Below are positions 22,392 through 34,437 of a stretch of 64,000 bases of DNA, in pieces. The notes beneath the pieces were generated by a model. It was not told the origin of the DNA. It worked only from the letters and a program-made list of their open reading frames with translations, and ran no database searches. The position numbers were made by a program, and so were the translations under genes. How positions within the stretch are numbered: the stretch's first letter is position 1; each line of letters opens with the position of its first letter. Source of the DNA: Citrus sinensis (lineage: Eukaryota > Streptophyta > Magnoliopsida > Sapindales > Rutaceae); assembly GCF_022201045.2 (NCBI RefSeq), contig NC_068558.1, forward strand, positions 50,633,501 to 50,697,500, given 5' to 3'.

Positions 22392-24728
22392 TTAATAAAC
22401 TGGAAGCAAAATGACATAAAATCTACCAGAGATCATCAAAATTCTTACGAGGAATAATTGAGTCGATACCTTTTTCATATCAAGCTCTACTTTTCCAGCA
22501 CCATATACATCATATTCTTCTGGATACAGTGGTGCCGGACCAGGCGGGAAATTCTTTTGCCACCGCTGGTCTTTTTCTTCTTGTTGATTTAATGATGAAG
22601 GCACTTGCATTCCAATATCTAAGCGTGAATCTACATTAATGGAGGAAGCCATTTTTCCAATAAGAAGTTCTTCCCCATTAGACTTTACCATCTGATGGAA
22701 ACCTGCCAACTTCTCATTGCTAGTGATTCCAATTCGTGCATGTCTAGAACAGGGATAAGAAAAATCTAGCTGGTTAATGGCTGGCGCCAATTGCTCATAT
22801 TTACAATCTGATGTATCATTACAACTCCACCCTCCATTATTAAGGAAATGTATAGAACTAGCAGAAGGCACAAGGATGCAACAATTGACATCATTCTTCT
22901 GCTCCTGGATTCCAACTTCTGGCTGATGACATGCAGTCATGGTTTGCATCTCCGGAAATTGGAATAATCCTCCTTGGATATTGCTTGTTGATGAAAGATT
23001 GCACAATGCAACCTGAGATTCACTGTAATCCCTGTTCACTGTCTTTCCTATTGCATCTTGTTCTCGTTTCAAGGAGAGGCGATATTTCTGCAAAGATAAT
23101 AGTACATGAAAACTTTATTATTGTCACATCAAATAATTTTTTATAGTTGTATTGAAGTCACTTAACCTCAAATCTTTTTTTATAGTTGTATTGAAGTGGA
23201 AATTGTGAAAAATATTTGCAAATGCTACACTTGAAATAAAATATAATTCCAGAAATCACAGAAGTCACTTATCTTCAGAGTACACACCTGTAAATGACTT
23301 GAAATATTTTCTTTCTTTAGTCCTGGGACATTCATATGCTGAAGTATTTTCTTTGGATGTGCTCCTAAATTGAAAATAAAACAAGAAAATAGATCAGTTA
23401 CGATCATTACCAATGGTACAAAATATAGTGAGATGCTCTGTGGAACTCAAACCCAGAACCTATTTTATTTACCATCAATGCCTAGCACTCTGACAGCTTG
23501 CAAGAATTTATTATGTAACTCACTAGTCCAAGTTAATTTTTGCTTCTTTAGGGCTGATGCATCATCATTGACTCCCCCTACATTTTTGTCCACCTCTGTT
23601 GCTTCTTTCCTTTTGGGATCCTGATGACTCTTCTTCCATTTGTTTGGAAGTGTATGATTATCTGTATCATCGGATGAAATGCTACTAACCCCTTCAGTAG
23701 CTACCATTTTATCTGTCTTCTTCGTGAATGCAAACTGCCAAAGGTTTTTAACGTCGCTCATGCTGATTGGCTTCACAAGATAAAAGTCAGCACCTTTGAA
23801 CAACGTACCTAGCATGTCATTTTCATTGCCATCGGCAGACATGACTATGTTTGGGAAACACATTAGAAGAAAACATCATCAGAGAAGGAACAAATTGCAA
23901 ATTTTATTTAACTGAATACAGATGGCAAAACTGGACTTTGGTGTTACTTACAGATAACTGGCAGTTTTGACATTTCTCTCACTGTTTCAAGCAGTTCATA
24001 TTTATCCATATCAGGTAAGTGAGTCTCTGCTAGGATAATATCGAGTTCATCTGCACATCCCCGGACAACGTAAAATGCATCAGCGGCTCGTTTAGCAGTC
24101 AAGACTGCAGATTAAGGCAGAGTTAGAACTTTTTGCAGAAAGATGAAGGTGAGCAGGATCCCTTATTAGATAATGACTATATTTTTATGCACAAACCATA
24201 ATATATGCACCATGTCACTATGTACACAAGGAACTAAAATTGGATGCTTCACCAATCTCAGTATCCGACATGAGGATTTTCACTTTTTATCTTTGAACAA
24301 CAATCAACACCAAATGGTGAGTTTAAGGAGAATCAGAAGTATCCCAGACATCAAAGCCACAATTAGGGTATAACAATACATCAAGTGCTAGTCAACCGCC
24401 AAGCATCTAGATCGCAGAAAAATATAAATGCTAGTAAATTGCAGTCTAGATCAGGGAAAAATATCTGTTAGTAAATCATAAAGAATCTAGATTGGAGAAA
24501 AATACATTAGCTATCTACTTCTTATCTAAAGATTCTGATGAGAGAAGTGATATAAAAGAGAAAAACAATCAAACTCAAAGATATACCTTCATATCCAAAC
24601 CAACGGAGCATTTTTGATAGGATCACAAGACATGTAGAGTCACCATCCATGATCAAAACACTAATACCTCTTGGTGGTAGCATAGCACTTCTACCAGATT
24701 CAACTGAGATTGCCTTCTCACCGTTCAT
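22392..24728 (-). CDS. Atypical B-type response regulator (receiver plus GARP DNA-binding domain)
   Basis: Five exons (24728-24587, 24104-23952, 23844-23473, 23364-23288, 23087 to about 22470) join in frame into about 454 residues. Residues 20-130 are a response-regulator receiver and about 197-255 a Myb-like GARP domain (KLTWTSELHNKFLQAV ... HPKKILQHM ... SSHLQKYRLSL). The family carries cytokinin phosphorelay signals to DNA in the nucleus. This one departs from it: the phospho-acceptor Asp is Glu (E74, in ILAETHLPDMD), and the first acid pair is D28-G29 rather than D-D, while the conserved Lys (K123 in LVKPI) is kept. It should not be phosphorylated normally, and Glu may mimic the active state. 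The end is uncertain: reading on gives 25 more residues to a stop at 22392, whereas splicing at 22470 to the acceptor after 22331 gives an immediate TGA. Confidence 0.85.
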
Positions 24729-25892
24729 GAGAGCGGACAGTCTGAGACAGCTGTACAAGCAAAATCTTTTGTATTCCTAGAGATATTTTCAGCAGATATG
24801 ATACTAAGCATACAATTATATATCTTTGAATAAAAGTATTTTATTTCGCTTCAGTCGGTTACAACTATAGTTTTGCCAAATGTAACAAGAAAGCTCCCAC
24901 CTGCAATTGAAATTTGAGTAGTGATTTTGCATATGGCAACATAGACTTGGTGAGTGATCTGTGTATCCTATTTTCCACTTAAAATATTTCATAATTTATT
25001 AGGGACCACTATATAAAGAAAAAAAGACTTACATGGTAAAAATGTCAACCTATAGTCAAATGCCTATATGACAAGTTATTTATTTCCATAACAATTGCCA
25101 TATCAAATATTACGAGAGTCCACATCACTTGATAATTGGTGTCCATATCAGTGAGATTGTAATATCTTTCAGAAAGAATACATAAATACATACCTTAAAT
25201 AAGTTACCTTTCGAGCATATCTCTCACCTTCTCAATTTTGTAAGACAGCAATGCATTGAGTTCTTCAACTCTGTAGAGTTTGCAAACTTGAGATGATATT
25301 CTTCCAGCATGACACACAAGCACATTTTGATTCTTTTTCAATATTGAACATTGTTATGCCTGGTGGAGATCAATGCAATTAGCAAGGACTGCTGCCACCC
25401 TGAAAGGGCAATTCTTGCCTGTGTTATTCTGCAGAGGAGAGAGAGGGGGAGAGAGAGAGAGAGAGAGAGAATCATGGCAACAACAAATGGGTCCTCATGA
25501 TATTCCATGGACAGCAAAATGTTGGATTGCAATTTAATATTCACCAATTCGAAAAGTTAATGCAAAGATTGAAATCAAAAGAATCACAATCACTGCATAA
25601 ATCAATCCACTGCAATTTAGAGCACTTTCACTTGCTGAACCAAGGTAGCATCAACCATATTAACACACAAACTAGACGAATAAACCATTGAGAGGAAAAA
25701 TACAGATAGATAGAGGAAGAAGGGGTCCGACATGATATCTACTCCTTAAATTTAATTACAAATTACACATAGACTAGAAGCAAATGCTTAAATCTTGTTA
25801 CAGACTACTCAGGCAATAAGAGAATAACTTAACAACTTAATTTAACACTTCCCCGGCATCAGAAGCAAGGAAAACCATAACCGCAAATTGTC
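24729..25892. other. Upstream region of the response regulator / downstream of GEN1
   Basis: No coding frame. It probably includes 5' UTR exons or promoter of the response regulator and the GEN1 3' UTR. A GA-rich microsatellite sits at 25434-25470. Confidence 0.4.
25434..25470. repeat. GA-rich microsatellite
   Basis: Nearly pure GA/GAGG run about 37 bp long. On the response-regulator strand it reads CT, about 700 bp upstream of that start codon, so it could be a promoter or 5' UTR CT tract. Confidence 0.8.
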
Positions 25893-26733
25893 TTAGTTAA
25901 ACAAAAGACGACGCCTCGCAGACTTGGAAAGATTCGGACTTGACACTCTCCTGTTCTCCTTTGATATCCTATCAACCTGACAATTGGAATCCTTGGCCAA
26001 ATCTGCACCTGATTTTTCCTGGGATTGTACTTTGGCTGAACGATAAAATTCAGTAATACTAAGCTGAACCCCCTTTGATTTTGGTGATTCTAACTTCCCA
26101 TTGGACTCTTCAGATCTCAAACTTGAAGTCCTTTTTCTTTTCAACTCTCTTCGCTCCTGTCAATTAAAGAACAAAGAGGATAATAACACAGCAGCTTCAG
26201 AGGCTCTTGATTTCTGAATATCATTGGTACAAGACAAGACCACCACAATGATGATGGAGACAACAGAATCAGTTATTTAATGTTTGTCACTAACTTGATT
26301 ACTTGATAATAAATGTTCATTTACCAAATCTCACAGGGAAAAACTCAACCAGGAAAAAAGAGCATCTCTCATCATTATGTCAGGCCCCCTTAACATCCTC
26401 TGTTCTAGAACTTTGGTAAAGATAAAATTGCTCCTTGGTGCAGCCATCATATTTTCATTAATCTATATTGCCCAACTTCTAGACACCTTTAATAGGAGGA
26501 GGAACCTCCTCATTTATGATCATTTCAATCTGACCATACAACAATTTCCACCGTCGCTGGCTAGTTGTCAAATATAACTTTAATTTCAATAATGATTAAA
26601 GGAATACCCAATCCACCAGTAAATGCTAGATACTCTGGTCTTATCTCTACAAAGCCTACAATCAATTCCAATGTATCTAATGTAGAATCCGATAATAGGA
26701 AAAAAAAAAAAATATATATATATATATATAAGA

Positions 26734-26786
<53 letters not shown>

Positions 26787-29700
26787 GACAAATTAACCAA
26801 AAGCACATACATTTTCTTGCAAAAAGTGGTCTACTTTTTTTGGAAAAGCAGAATGCACAAGCTTCATATTTTCATCCATCAGCAAAAACCAGCAATCTCC
26901 ATCAACATGAATCTGGGGGCTACTGGATTCATCGAGCAGATCATTGGGTTCATCAACTTCCATGAATTCTTCCAGATGCAAATCAGAGTCAACAGGGGCT
27001 GTATACTTAACACCACTGATCGCAGAAGCAGCCTTCTTCCACTTGACCACATAGGATTGATGTCCATATCTTATCTTCACACGATGAATAGAATCAAATT
27101 CATATTGTCCACACAACAAAGTCTGTACTGGATTTGTGGCCATTTCTCTCAAATATATAGTGGACAGCATTGGAAGCATCTTTTGCCGAATATATGACGG
27201 CTGCCAGGGCTGATGGTAAACCAAGAAATCAACTAGCATTTCAGTCATTGGGCTACCCCATGATATAGAAGGGCCATCAGTTGCTGCATAAAAATAAAAA
27301 AAGACAATAGTTTGTATAGAATTAGTTTAAGAAAAGAAAACCAATGCCTTATTGCAGTTCAAAACTATTAAGGAATGCAAACTCGAATTTCAGGCATCTA
27401 ATAGCAATCCTACCAATGATCCCTCCACCCATAACTAAGGAATGCCGGAAGATGGATCCAGAATGCCAAGTACATGCAGTGCCATAAAGGTTATATAAAC
27501 AAGGAGAAAACTAGCTATTCAAAAGGTAAAGAGTGAAATCATTTCAATTAAGACTTGCATAATAATCATAATAAAGCCAGATGAGCACATAGAAAGGGCA
27601 ATGAATATCACAATGCCTGGACAGAGGGGATTGACAACTACCAAATATACCTGTAAAGGTACCATTATTCTCGCACAAGTACATTGTAACAATTTCATCA
27701 TTTGGGAAATTTGTTTCCAAGGCAATCTTGCTGCAAACTTTAATCCACCAATTTTCATGTTTCTTTTGTTCCTTTTCTTTTCGATTCTGTCATTCAAATA
27801 CATGAAATTATCTTAAAGAATAAATAACAAAGTTTAACACAAATTAAAAGGTTTGAAGGTTCGAAGTATGATACAAGGAATTAATAGGATATGGGGGATG
27901 AAATTGCCAGCTATTGATTCAGCATATTAACACCCTACAAAACTAAGTGCAGTGTCAGTGAAGTTGTACCTTATTGCAGAGGGAGCAATTACATTTAAAT
28001 CCATCTGGTTTTTTCAAGCAGCCCTCGTTATTATCATTAATGCAGTATTCACAAGAAACCTTAAAATGAGCTCTCTTGGTGCCTGGATGCCCACAGAAGG
28101 AACAATGAGAAGATTTTATCATTGGCATGCTTTCATCTGAATGGGATACAGCTTCCTCTGTCGATTTAATATCACCCCAATATTGCAGAATATCACCATT
28201 GCCTATTTTGTGTAAACTACAAGAAATTTCATTTTTAAGAAACACAGTCAATTTCTTAACTCAGTATCTCTTTACCAAAGATATTCTTCAAGATTGAAAA
28301 TAACAATGCACTGATCTTTGGACCAATTTAAGAGCATACATATTTAATATCTCATCTTCAGAAAAATTTTGGACAAATTGAAGAGCTGTATCTAGCCCGA
28401 TTCCTTGTACCCCATTTAAATCATGGTCATTTCCTATCAGAAGAGACATGGCTATCAAGTGCTTCCTCTTCAGCCCAAGACCAGCTTCAATATCTGATAT
28501 ACAGTAGCATTCAAATGGTTCCTGCTTACAATAAGATTCTCAGAATTACCAACTGAGACATAAGTGTCCATAATATTGAGATTCTCGCACTGGCTACACA
28601 CAACTATTCCAAAATTCATTATACGAGGTATTGCTGAATGCGATACACATCTTTTATTTTCTTGCTAATAGGAAATCTCAGCCGGAACTTTGTATTGACA
28701 ATTTCTACTGCAGACAGCTAATTATTAACTTCAGCCAAGCAAACATGAATATAATAAGAATGTTGAAAAATATATAAGCTCAATAACAACTCTCTCAGTA
28801 TGGTGCATGTGTTGGTATGGCAAGAAGAATAAATCAAAATGAACACAACATCATTCTTATGCATCCAACAAAAAGCCTAAGAGAGTGTTCTAATCTCTTA
28901 TTTGGATATGCAACCTGAAACACTGTAAGGACATTGGAGCTACTAATAAGAATAAATAATTAGAGAGATCTCACAGTAAAAATGACAACTTTAAGCAAGT
29001 TTAGAACATAACATGATGAAAGTTTTTTTTTTTTTTTTTTCAATTTACTTTTAAGAGAAAATTTGAAAGTAAGAATTTGATTGTAGCAATAACTTCAAAC
29101 TGCTGCTATAAATGATATTGAAAATTACAGAGAGATTATAAAAATTTGAGATTACCAATGTGAACAGCTAGATTGCTGCATAATCAAGTTCATAAATCTA
29201 ATGAGCACTTCAGGAAAGGGGGAAAAAAATAGTCATATTAGTTAAACCTACTAGGGCTTACCTTTGTATTGGGCCTGATGCATTTTACTACGCATTTAGC
29301 TCCAAAAAGGAATGCATCACTATCAGCTGTAATGCACGCATCTACAGAACCTTCACTATTTAATTGTGCACACAGTGCTTCAGCCTCTCCTTTTGCTTTT
29401 AGAACAGGCATCCCAAATAGTTCAAGCAGTTCCTACAAAGCACAGTTATTTGTGCAAACAAAATAACACCAATCTGTCAGATAAGGTATCCAAAGAAGCA
29501 ATTAAATCACAATAGTTTCTCCAATGTAAGAACCACGGAGTATTAATAATTTATCAAGAACTAAGATGGAATTATTATTGCTTATACAATCTACAACTTA
29601 TTCATCAAATGTTAAGTCTCAGTTAGAATGCAAGTTTAGCAAAAAGCTGAACCAATGACACAATACTTTGTCTTTCATGCTTCTTTATCTTTCCTTCATT

Positions 29701-30915
29701 GCAAGTATTCTGATCTCACTCTGATGGCAAAGCATACGTATTGTGATACCCTATTCCTATTTTCATGGCATAATATTGGTCTTATTTGATATGACAAGCA
29801 GACACTGTAAAAGAAAAATTAAACAAGCAATTCATGCTCCATTTACATACCTAAAACATGTAGGAGAAGCAAAGAAATTGAATCTTCAATTGCACAACTT
29901 CTGGGACTCATATGAAAAAGAAAACATGTCCAATATCTATTTGGAGAAAATGTGTAGAGTTTCTTTTCAACATTGTCAAATATAACACAATTGATTATAC
30001 ACACAAGTGATTTTTATCTTGTACAAAACAATTCAGGCACATACTAACTTCAGATTTCTCAGCAGCCACAAGGGGATTCAATACAAAAATGCACAGACAA
30101 CCATAACACATTGATAAGAACGATCATGATAGAAGAATCAATTAACCAACCACACATTCTTGAACACATTTTAAAAATGTCTGGTTCCTCTCCACAAGGA
30201 TGCCTTCTTCAGCTACAGGCAAAGTTGAAGCATCAATGGTAGAACGGTAAAACCGTGCCAACCTTGCCTGAGATTTCAATGGCGAAGGAGTCCCATCAAC
30301 AACAAAGACTGGAAACGCACCAAACTGCAAAATTACAGACAGTGTTTCACTTTCATACCAAAAAATCCAATTATTGGCCTAAATACTAGTAGAGTTACAT
30401 GCAAAAAAATCGCAGAACACTTTTATTCAGAAAGAAAGAATGGGCGGAAATGATCTCCAAGAAATCTTCATATGAACCCAAACGATCAACATAATCAATC
30501 TTTCCTTTCACTTCTCTTAAACCCTAATACCACCAAAAACCTCAAATTCAAATTCAAAGCGACTCATTTTCCTTCTTTTTTTTTTTGTTGGTCAACCAAA
30601 ATTAGAGACAAACAATAAAACCCTAATTGAGTTTTACTTAAAGTTAAAAAAAAAAAAAAGTTTCATTTCTTCTTAGCAAATGAAAAGAAGGAAATGAAGA
30701 AAGGGTGAAAACAAAACCTTGGCGAATAGGTTAATGGTACGAAAGAATGTGAGCCTGAGATGGGGTTTAGGGACACTGTTCTTCTTGATTGCAGTCTCGT
30801 GTTGAACGATCCAGTACGAGAGATCCACTGCCACCCGTTTGTCTCTCAAGAAATCCAAACCTTCGAACCGGGCGTAGGGTTTTAATAAATCCCAGAACTT
30901 GCCTCCAACACCCAT
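25893..30915 (-). CDS. GEN1: Flap endonuclease / Holliday-junction resolvase GEN1 (XPG/RAD2 family)
   Basis: Eight exons (30915-30718, 30324-30151, 29432-29262, 28521-28340, 28216-27970, 27786-27651, 27283-26811, 26156-25893) join in frame into 614 residues. The XPG N-domain starts MGVGGKFWDLL with D31, then D76 in FVVDGTPSPLK. The XPG I-domain has KGEAEAL (E140, E142) and D155, D161, D163 in DACITADSDAFLFG. The helix-2-turn-helix entry GNDHD (D213, D215) follows, so all active-site acids are present; the usual Tyr of GNDYD is His here. A plant-specific Cys-rich insert with seven or more Cys lies in exon 5, a chromodomain-like region in exon 7 (YGHQSYVVKWKK), and the tail closes with SITEFYRSAK and SARRRLLF. 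In the nucleus the enzyme cuts flaps and four-way junctions in repair and recombination. The next upstream ATG-like codon is GTG, so 30915 is the start. Confidence 0.93.
26701..26784. repeat. Compound microsatellite A-TA-TG-GA inside a GEN1 intron
   Basis: An A run, then (TA)n, (TG)n and (GA)n follow one another without spacer. In GEN1 transcript sense it reads (CT)n(CA)n(TA)n and starts only 26 bp inside the last intron, next to the exon-7 donor at 26810. Confidence 0.9.
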
Positions 30916-31371
30916 CACATTGAATTTGATATTAGGCTTTGGATTTTGGTCACCGGAATTGTGGCCGTTGTTCGTTCTTGTATCAATTTTACGTTAGGGC
31001 AGATTGAATTTGGGCGGGTACTTTGATGTTGGGTCCTTTTATACTATAACTGTCTAACCATGTCAACCGACAAAAAAATTTAAAAATGAGTAATTCCTTT
31101 CTGGTCCCTGATTATAAAGGACGAAGGAATGAGAAATACATTTTTCTAAACTAAAAATAAAATAAAATAAAATACCATCTTTTCACTTGCCTTACGTTCA
31201 CAAATACATAGTAACTAATTAATTATATGTGTATAAAAAAATAGTATAAAAAATAATACATCATCATTGAAGATTAAAGAAAAAAAACTATAAGATAAAA
31301 ACAAAAGTTCATTACAAGATAATTTTTTTAATTTTTTTGTGATTTTATAATCTCTCTCTCTCTCCCTCTCC

Positions 31372-31373
<2 letters not shown>

Positions 31374-31417
<44 letters not shown>

Positions 31418-31502
31418 TCTCCTCACATGAATAGTGTGTGGATCCCACATATACACTATTCATGTGAGGGGAATGTATCTTACATGCATGTAAGGTAGAG
31501 AT

Positions 31503-31534
<32 letters not shown>
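31374..31534. repeat. Two TA microsatellites flanking a hairpin
   Basis: TA runs at about 31374-31414 and 31507-31533 bracket an inverted repeat. CCTCACATGAATAGTGTGTG (31421-31440) pairs with its near-complement ending at about 31470, around GGATCC. This may be a small element inserted in a TA tract. Confidence 0.6.
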
Positions 31535-31537
<3 letters not shown>

Positions 31538-31739
31538 TTCTTGATTTAAAAAGTTGTGAGACAAACAAATGGTAACTGTGTTATGTAAGAAGATGGAAAA
31601 ACTATTATGTTTGATTAAAAAAATAAAATATTTCTTGAAAATTAATATTATTTGTTGTGCATCCAAAAGAAATAAAAACACCAGCTTTTAAGAACCTGAA
31701 AAAAATTCATGCAACTATTGTTACTGGGAAAAAATCAAA

Positions 31740-32662
31740 ATTCTAATTTACTTTGTTAGAGTGATAATGTCACTAACATATAAAAAATATATATTTTTTA
31801 ATAAGAAAATTTATCATTACACCACTTCTATTTTATCTTATGTTCATTCGACCACCATAAAATTCTAACATGTTATTTGCACCACATTTCTTTTTAAATT
31901 TGTATCAACTAGCAATTTTTGAACTAACACCGTTAAATAATTTAAACGAAATAACAATTTTACCCCTAAATAAATTAAAAGACCATTTTACTTTATAAAA
32001 ACTTTGAAAAATAAGAAAATTATAATTATAAAAATACTCCTAAATTTAATAAAAAATAAATTCCACATAGAGGTGCTCAACTGATTTTTATTAAATTTAG
32101 ATTTTACAAAATTTTAATAATTATTTCATCAAAATTTTATAATTTTGTAAAATTTTAGTAAAAGCAACTGAATTTATTTAATAAAAATAAATCCATTTTT
32201 TTAATAATGTAGGTGATTTTTATTAAATCCCAAAATTTTACAATTATTTTTATAATTATAATTTTTATTTAGATTTTTATTAAAAATAAAAATTCTAATT
32301 TTGGGATTTATTTTTATTAAACTTAGGGTTATTTTTATAATTATACTTTTTTATTTTTCAAAACTTTTATAAAATAAATTTATTTTTTAAATTTATTTAG
32401 GGGTAAAATTGTCACTTCGTTTAATTGTTTAATGATGTTAGTGAAAAAGTAGCTGATCGATACAAATTTAAAAAGAAATGTGGTGTAGAGAACATATTAG
32501 AATTTTATAGTGATTGAATGAAAATAAGGCAAAACAGAAGTGATGTAGTGATAATTTTTCTTTTAATAAATTAAAAATTGTGTTTATTTGTGTATTAATA
32601 AATTGAAATATGTATTTTTTTTATATGTTAGTAACATCCTCATATTAACAAATTGAGAATGT
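31740..32662. repeat. Fold-back / long-TIR non-autonomous element
   Basis: The sequence from about 31740 to 32090 reappears inverted from about 32662 back to 32290. Matching words include ACTAACATATAAAAAA at the outer ends, TTATCA(T/C)TACA, a shared AAATTTGTATC, and TTTACCCCTAAATAAAT further in. The inner part is nearly pure A/T with repeated AATAAAAAT words. No coding frame. Arms of about 300 bp around a small loop fit a fold-back transposon or long-arm MITE. Boundaries are approximate and no target duplication was fixed. Confidence 0.6.
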
Positions 32663-32674
32663 TCTTGTTAGAAA

Positions 32675-32676
<2 letters not shown>

Positions 32677-32768
<92 letters not shown>
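32677..32768. repeat. Long TA dinucleotide microsatellite
   Basis: About 46 uninterrupted TA units, flanked on both sides by partial copies of a GAGAATGTTCTCATTAGAAAAT-like phrase (TTAGAAAA at 32669 and 32776, and further copies to 32870). Confidence 0.9.
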
Positions 32769-32771
<3 letters not shown>

Positions 32772-33117
32772 CTCATTAGAAAATGATTACAATAATAATT
32801 GAACACTTAGAAAATGATTATATTGAGAATGCCCTCACGTAAACAAATTGAGAATGTATTCATTAGAAAATGATTTTTTATGTAATAAGTAGTATTATTT
32901 CCACGCACTTGGCATTACATGCCCATGCATGCATCTAATGATATAATACAGTTGATGTGAAATTATTGGCTGTTAGAAAATGTGATATTAGAAAAACAAT
33001 AAGATAAAATTTATTAGATTATACATTAAATTTTCTCAAACAAGGAATCGAAGTTAAAAAAAAAAAGAAAAAAAAAAGAAAAGAGGGAGAGAGAGATTAA
33101 TTGTGCATGCAATATTT

Positions 33118-33480
33118 TTTATTTGAAGGCAATTCCCTGCAGCAAGGACTAGAACTACCGTTGAGCACCAGCCCTCATATAAAAAATGCACGAGCGCGGG
33201 GGAGGGAGGAGCCGACACGAGAACTCGTACAGCATCGGATCCATCGCAATGACTACTGGGGATCCACATATCGATGAGCTTAGATATCTGCCCGTGCAGT
33301 TGGCTAATACCATATGGCCATGTGTACACCTTCCTTGACCTGGCGCCGAACTAGTGGCCACAGCCACAAACCACAATCGCGTATTAATAATATTACCTGT
33401 CGGCAAATCTTTATATTTTATTTGCCCGGCCTCCTGAAGAAGCCTTATCAGAAATAGCAACTCAGGGCATGCGTGCTTTG
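33118..33480 (-). other. Unassigned GC-richer patch, possible exon remnants or non-coding RNA
   Basis: This stretch is clearly more G/C-rich than its neighbours and open on the minus strand in two overlapping frames. After a possible acceptor at about 33496, one frame reads ELLFLIRLLQEAGQIKYKDLP up to a GTAATA donor-like site near 33401. A second open stretch (33329-33054) contains QISKLIDMWIPSSHCDGSD. I recognise neither. It could be a small spliced gene, a decayed gene copy or a non-coding transcript. Confidence 0.25.
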
Positions 33481-34437
33481 TGTCCTTGCACGCCTACATC
33501 AACATCAGAACAAGAAGAATTAAAGATGAGAAAGAAAACGACACCGATCGAACATTCTCCGGTTAAAATCATCGAATGTCGTCATAACATACAGGTAGTT
33601 AATTAATGAATGCTCAGAGCGCATAACCATAAAATTTTTGGCAACATTAAATTGAAACTTGAGTGGCATCTTCATTAGGATTAGGATTAGGATTCAAGTT
33701 CTTTACATTTACAATACTGTTTACTTCTATGAGCAAATTAAATAGATGAATGACGAGTGAGATATACAGATCACGAGATCATTCCTTCTGGCATATATCT
33801 ATGTGTACGCTCCAATATTGGCTCCATGGAACAAAACCCACGAGGCCAAATTAATACTCGTTAATTCACCAACACCACTAGCTAGCACACACCGCTTGAT
33901 TTGATTACATATGTAAGATTAACACCGAGTCAACCCACGTATACTAGTAGTCTACTGTCTGCTCTATCTCTTTCAAACAATATACTTTCAAGTCCAAAAT
34001 ACGCCACATAAATCATAATCAATACAAGATCACATATATTATATGTGCGTGTGTGTGTATGAGTGACTGATATGTCGCTGCTTATTTGAAAATTCAAAAA
34101 ATAGAAGCATCCCAGCTTCTACACTCGCTTTGTCATTTTGTCATTTTATTTATTATTATTATTATTTTAAAGCTACAACCAAATAGTTACAGATATTATT
34201 AATCCTTCACTAGCAGAAGCACAAGTTTCTTATATAGTTCTTACCTGGAGATCTCAACCTAGAACTGCCAGAAGCTACCTCTCTCTTTCTCATTGCCCTT
34301 CTTCAATTCTTCCTTTATATTCGAGATTTAACCACCCTCTCACTGCTTACTACTTCACTCTCTGAAGTCTTACACAAAATCCTTTTGCTTTTGCTTAATT
34401 AACCATCATCAGGTCATCTTCGAGAAAGCAATTTTCA

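Larger units (their letters stand above)
30916..34437. other. Repeat-rich intergenic gap
   Basis: Between the GEN1 start and the next gene. It contains TA microsatellites, a small hairpin element, a fold-back element of about 0.9 kb, and one unexplained GC-richer patch (33118-33480), each listed separately. The first ~150 bp is GEN1 promoter; the last few hundred bp are promoter of the acidic-protein gene. Confidence 0.45.

Noticed and set aside
33675-33694. Telomere-like ATTAGG repeats
   Set aside because: Only three units of TTAGGA; the plant telomere unit is TTTAGGG, so it is a chance short repeat.
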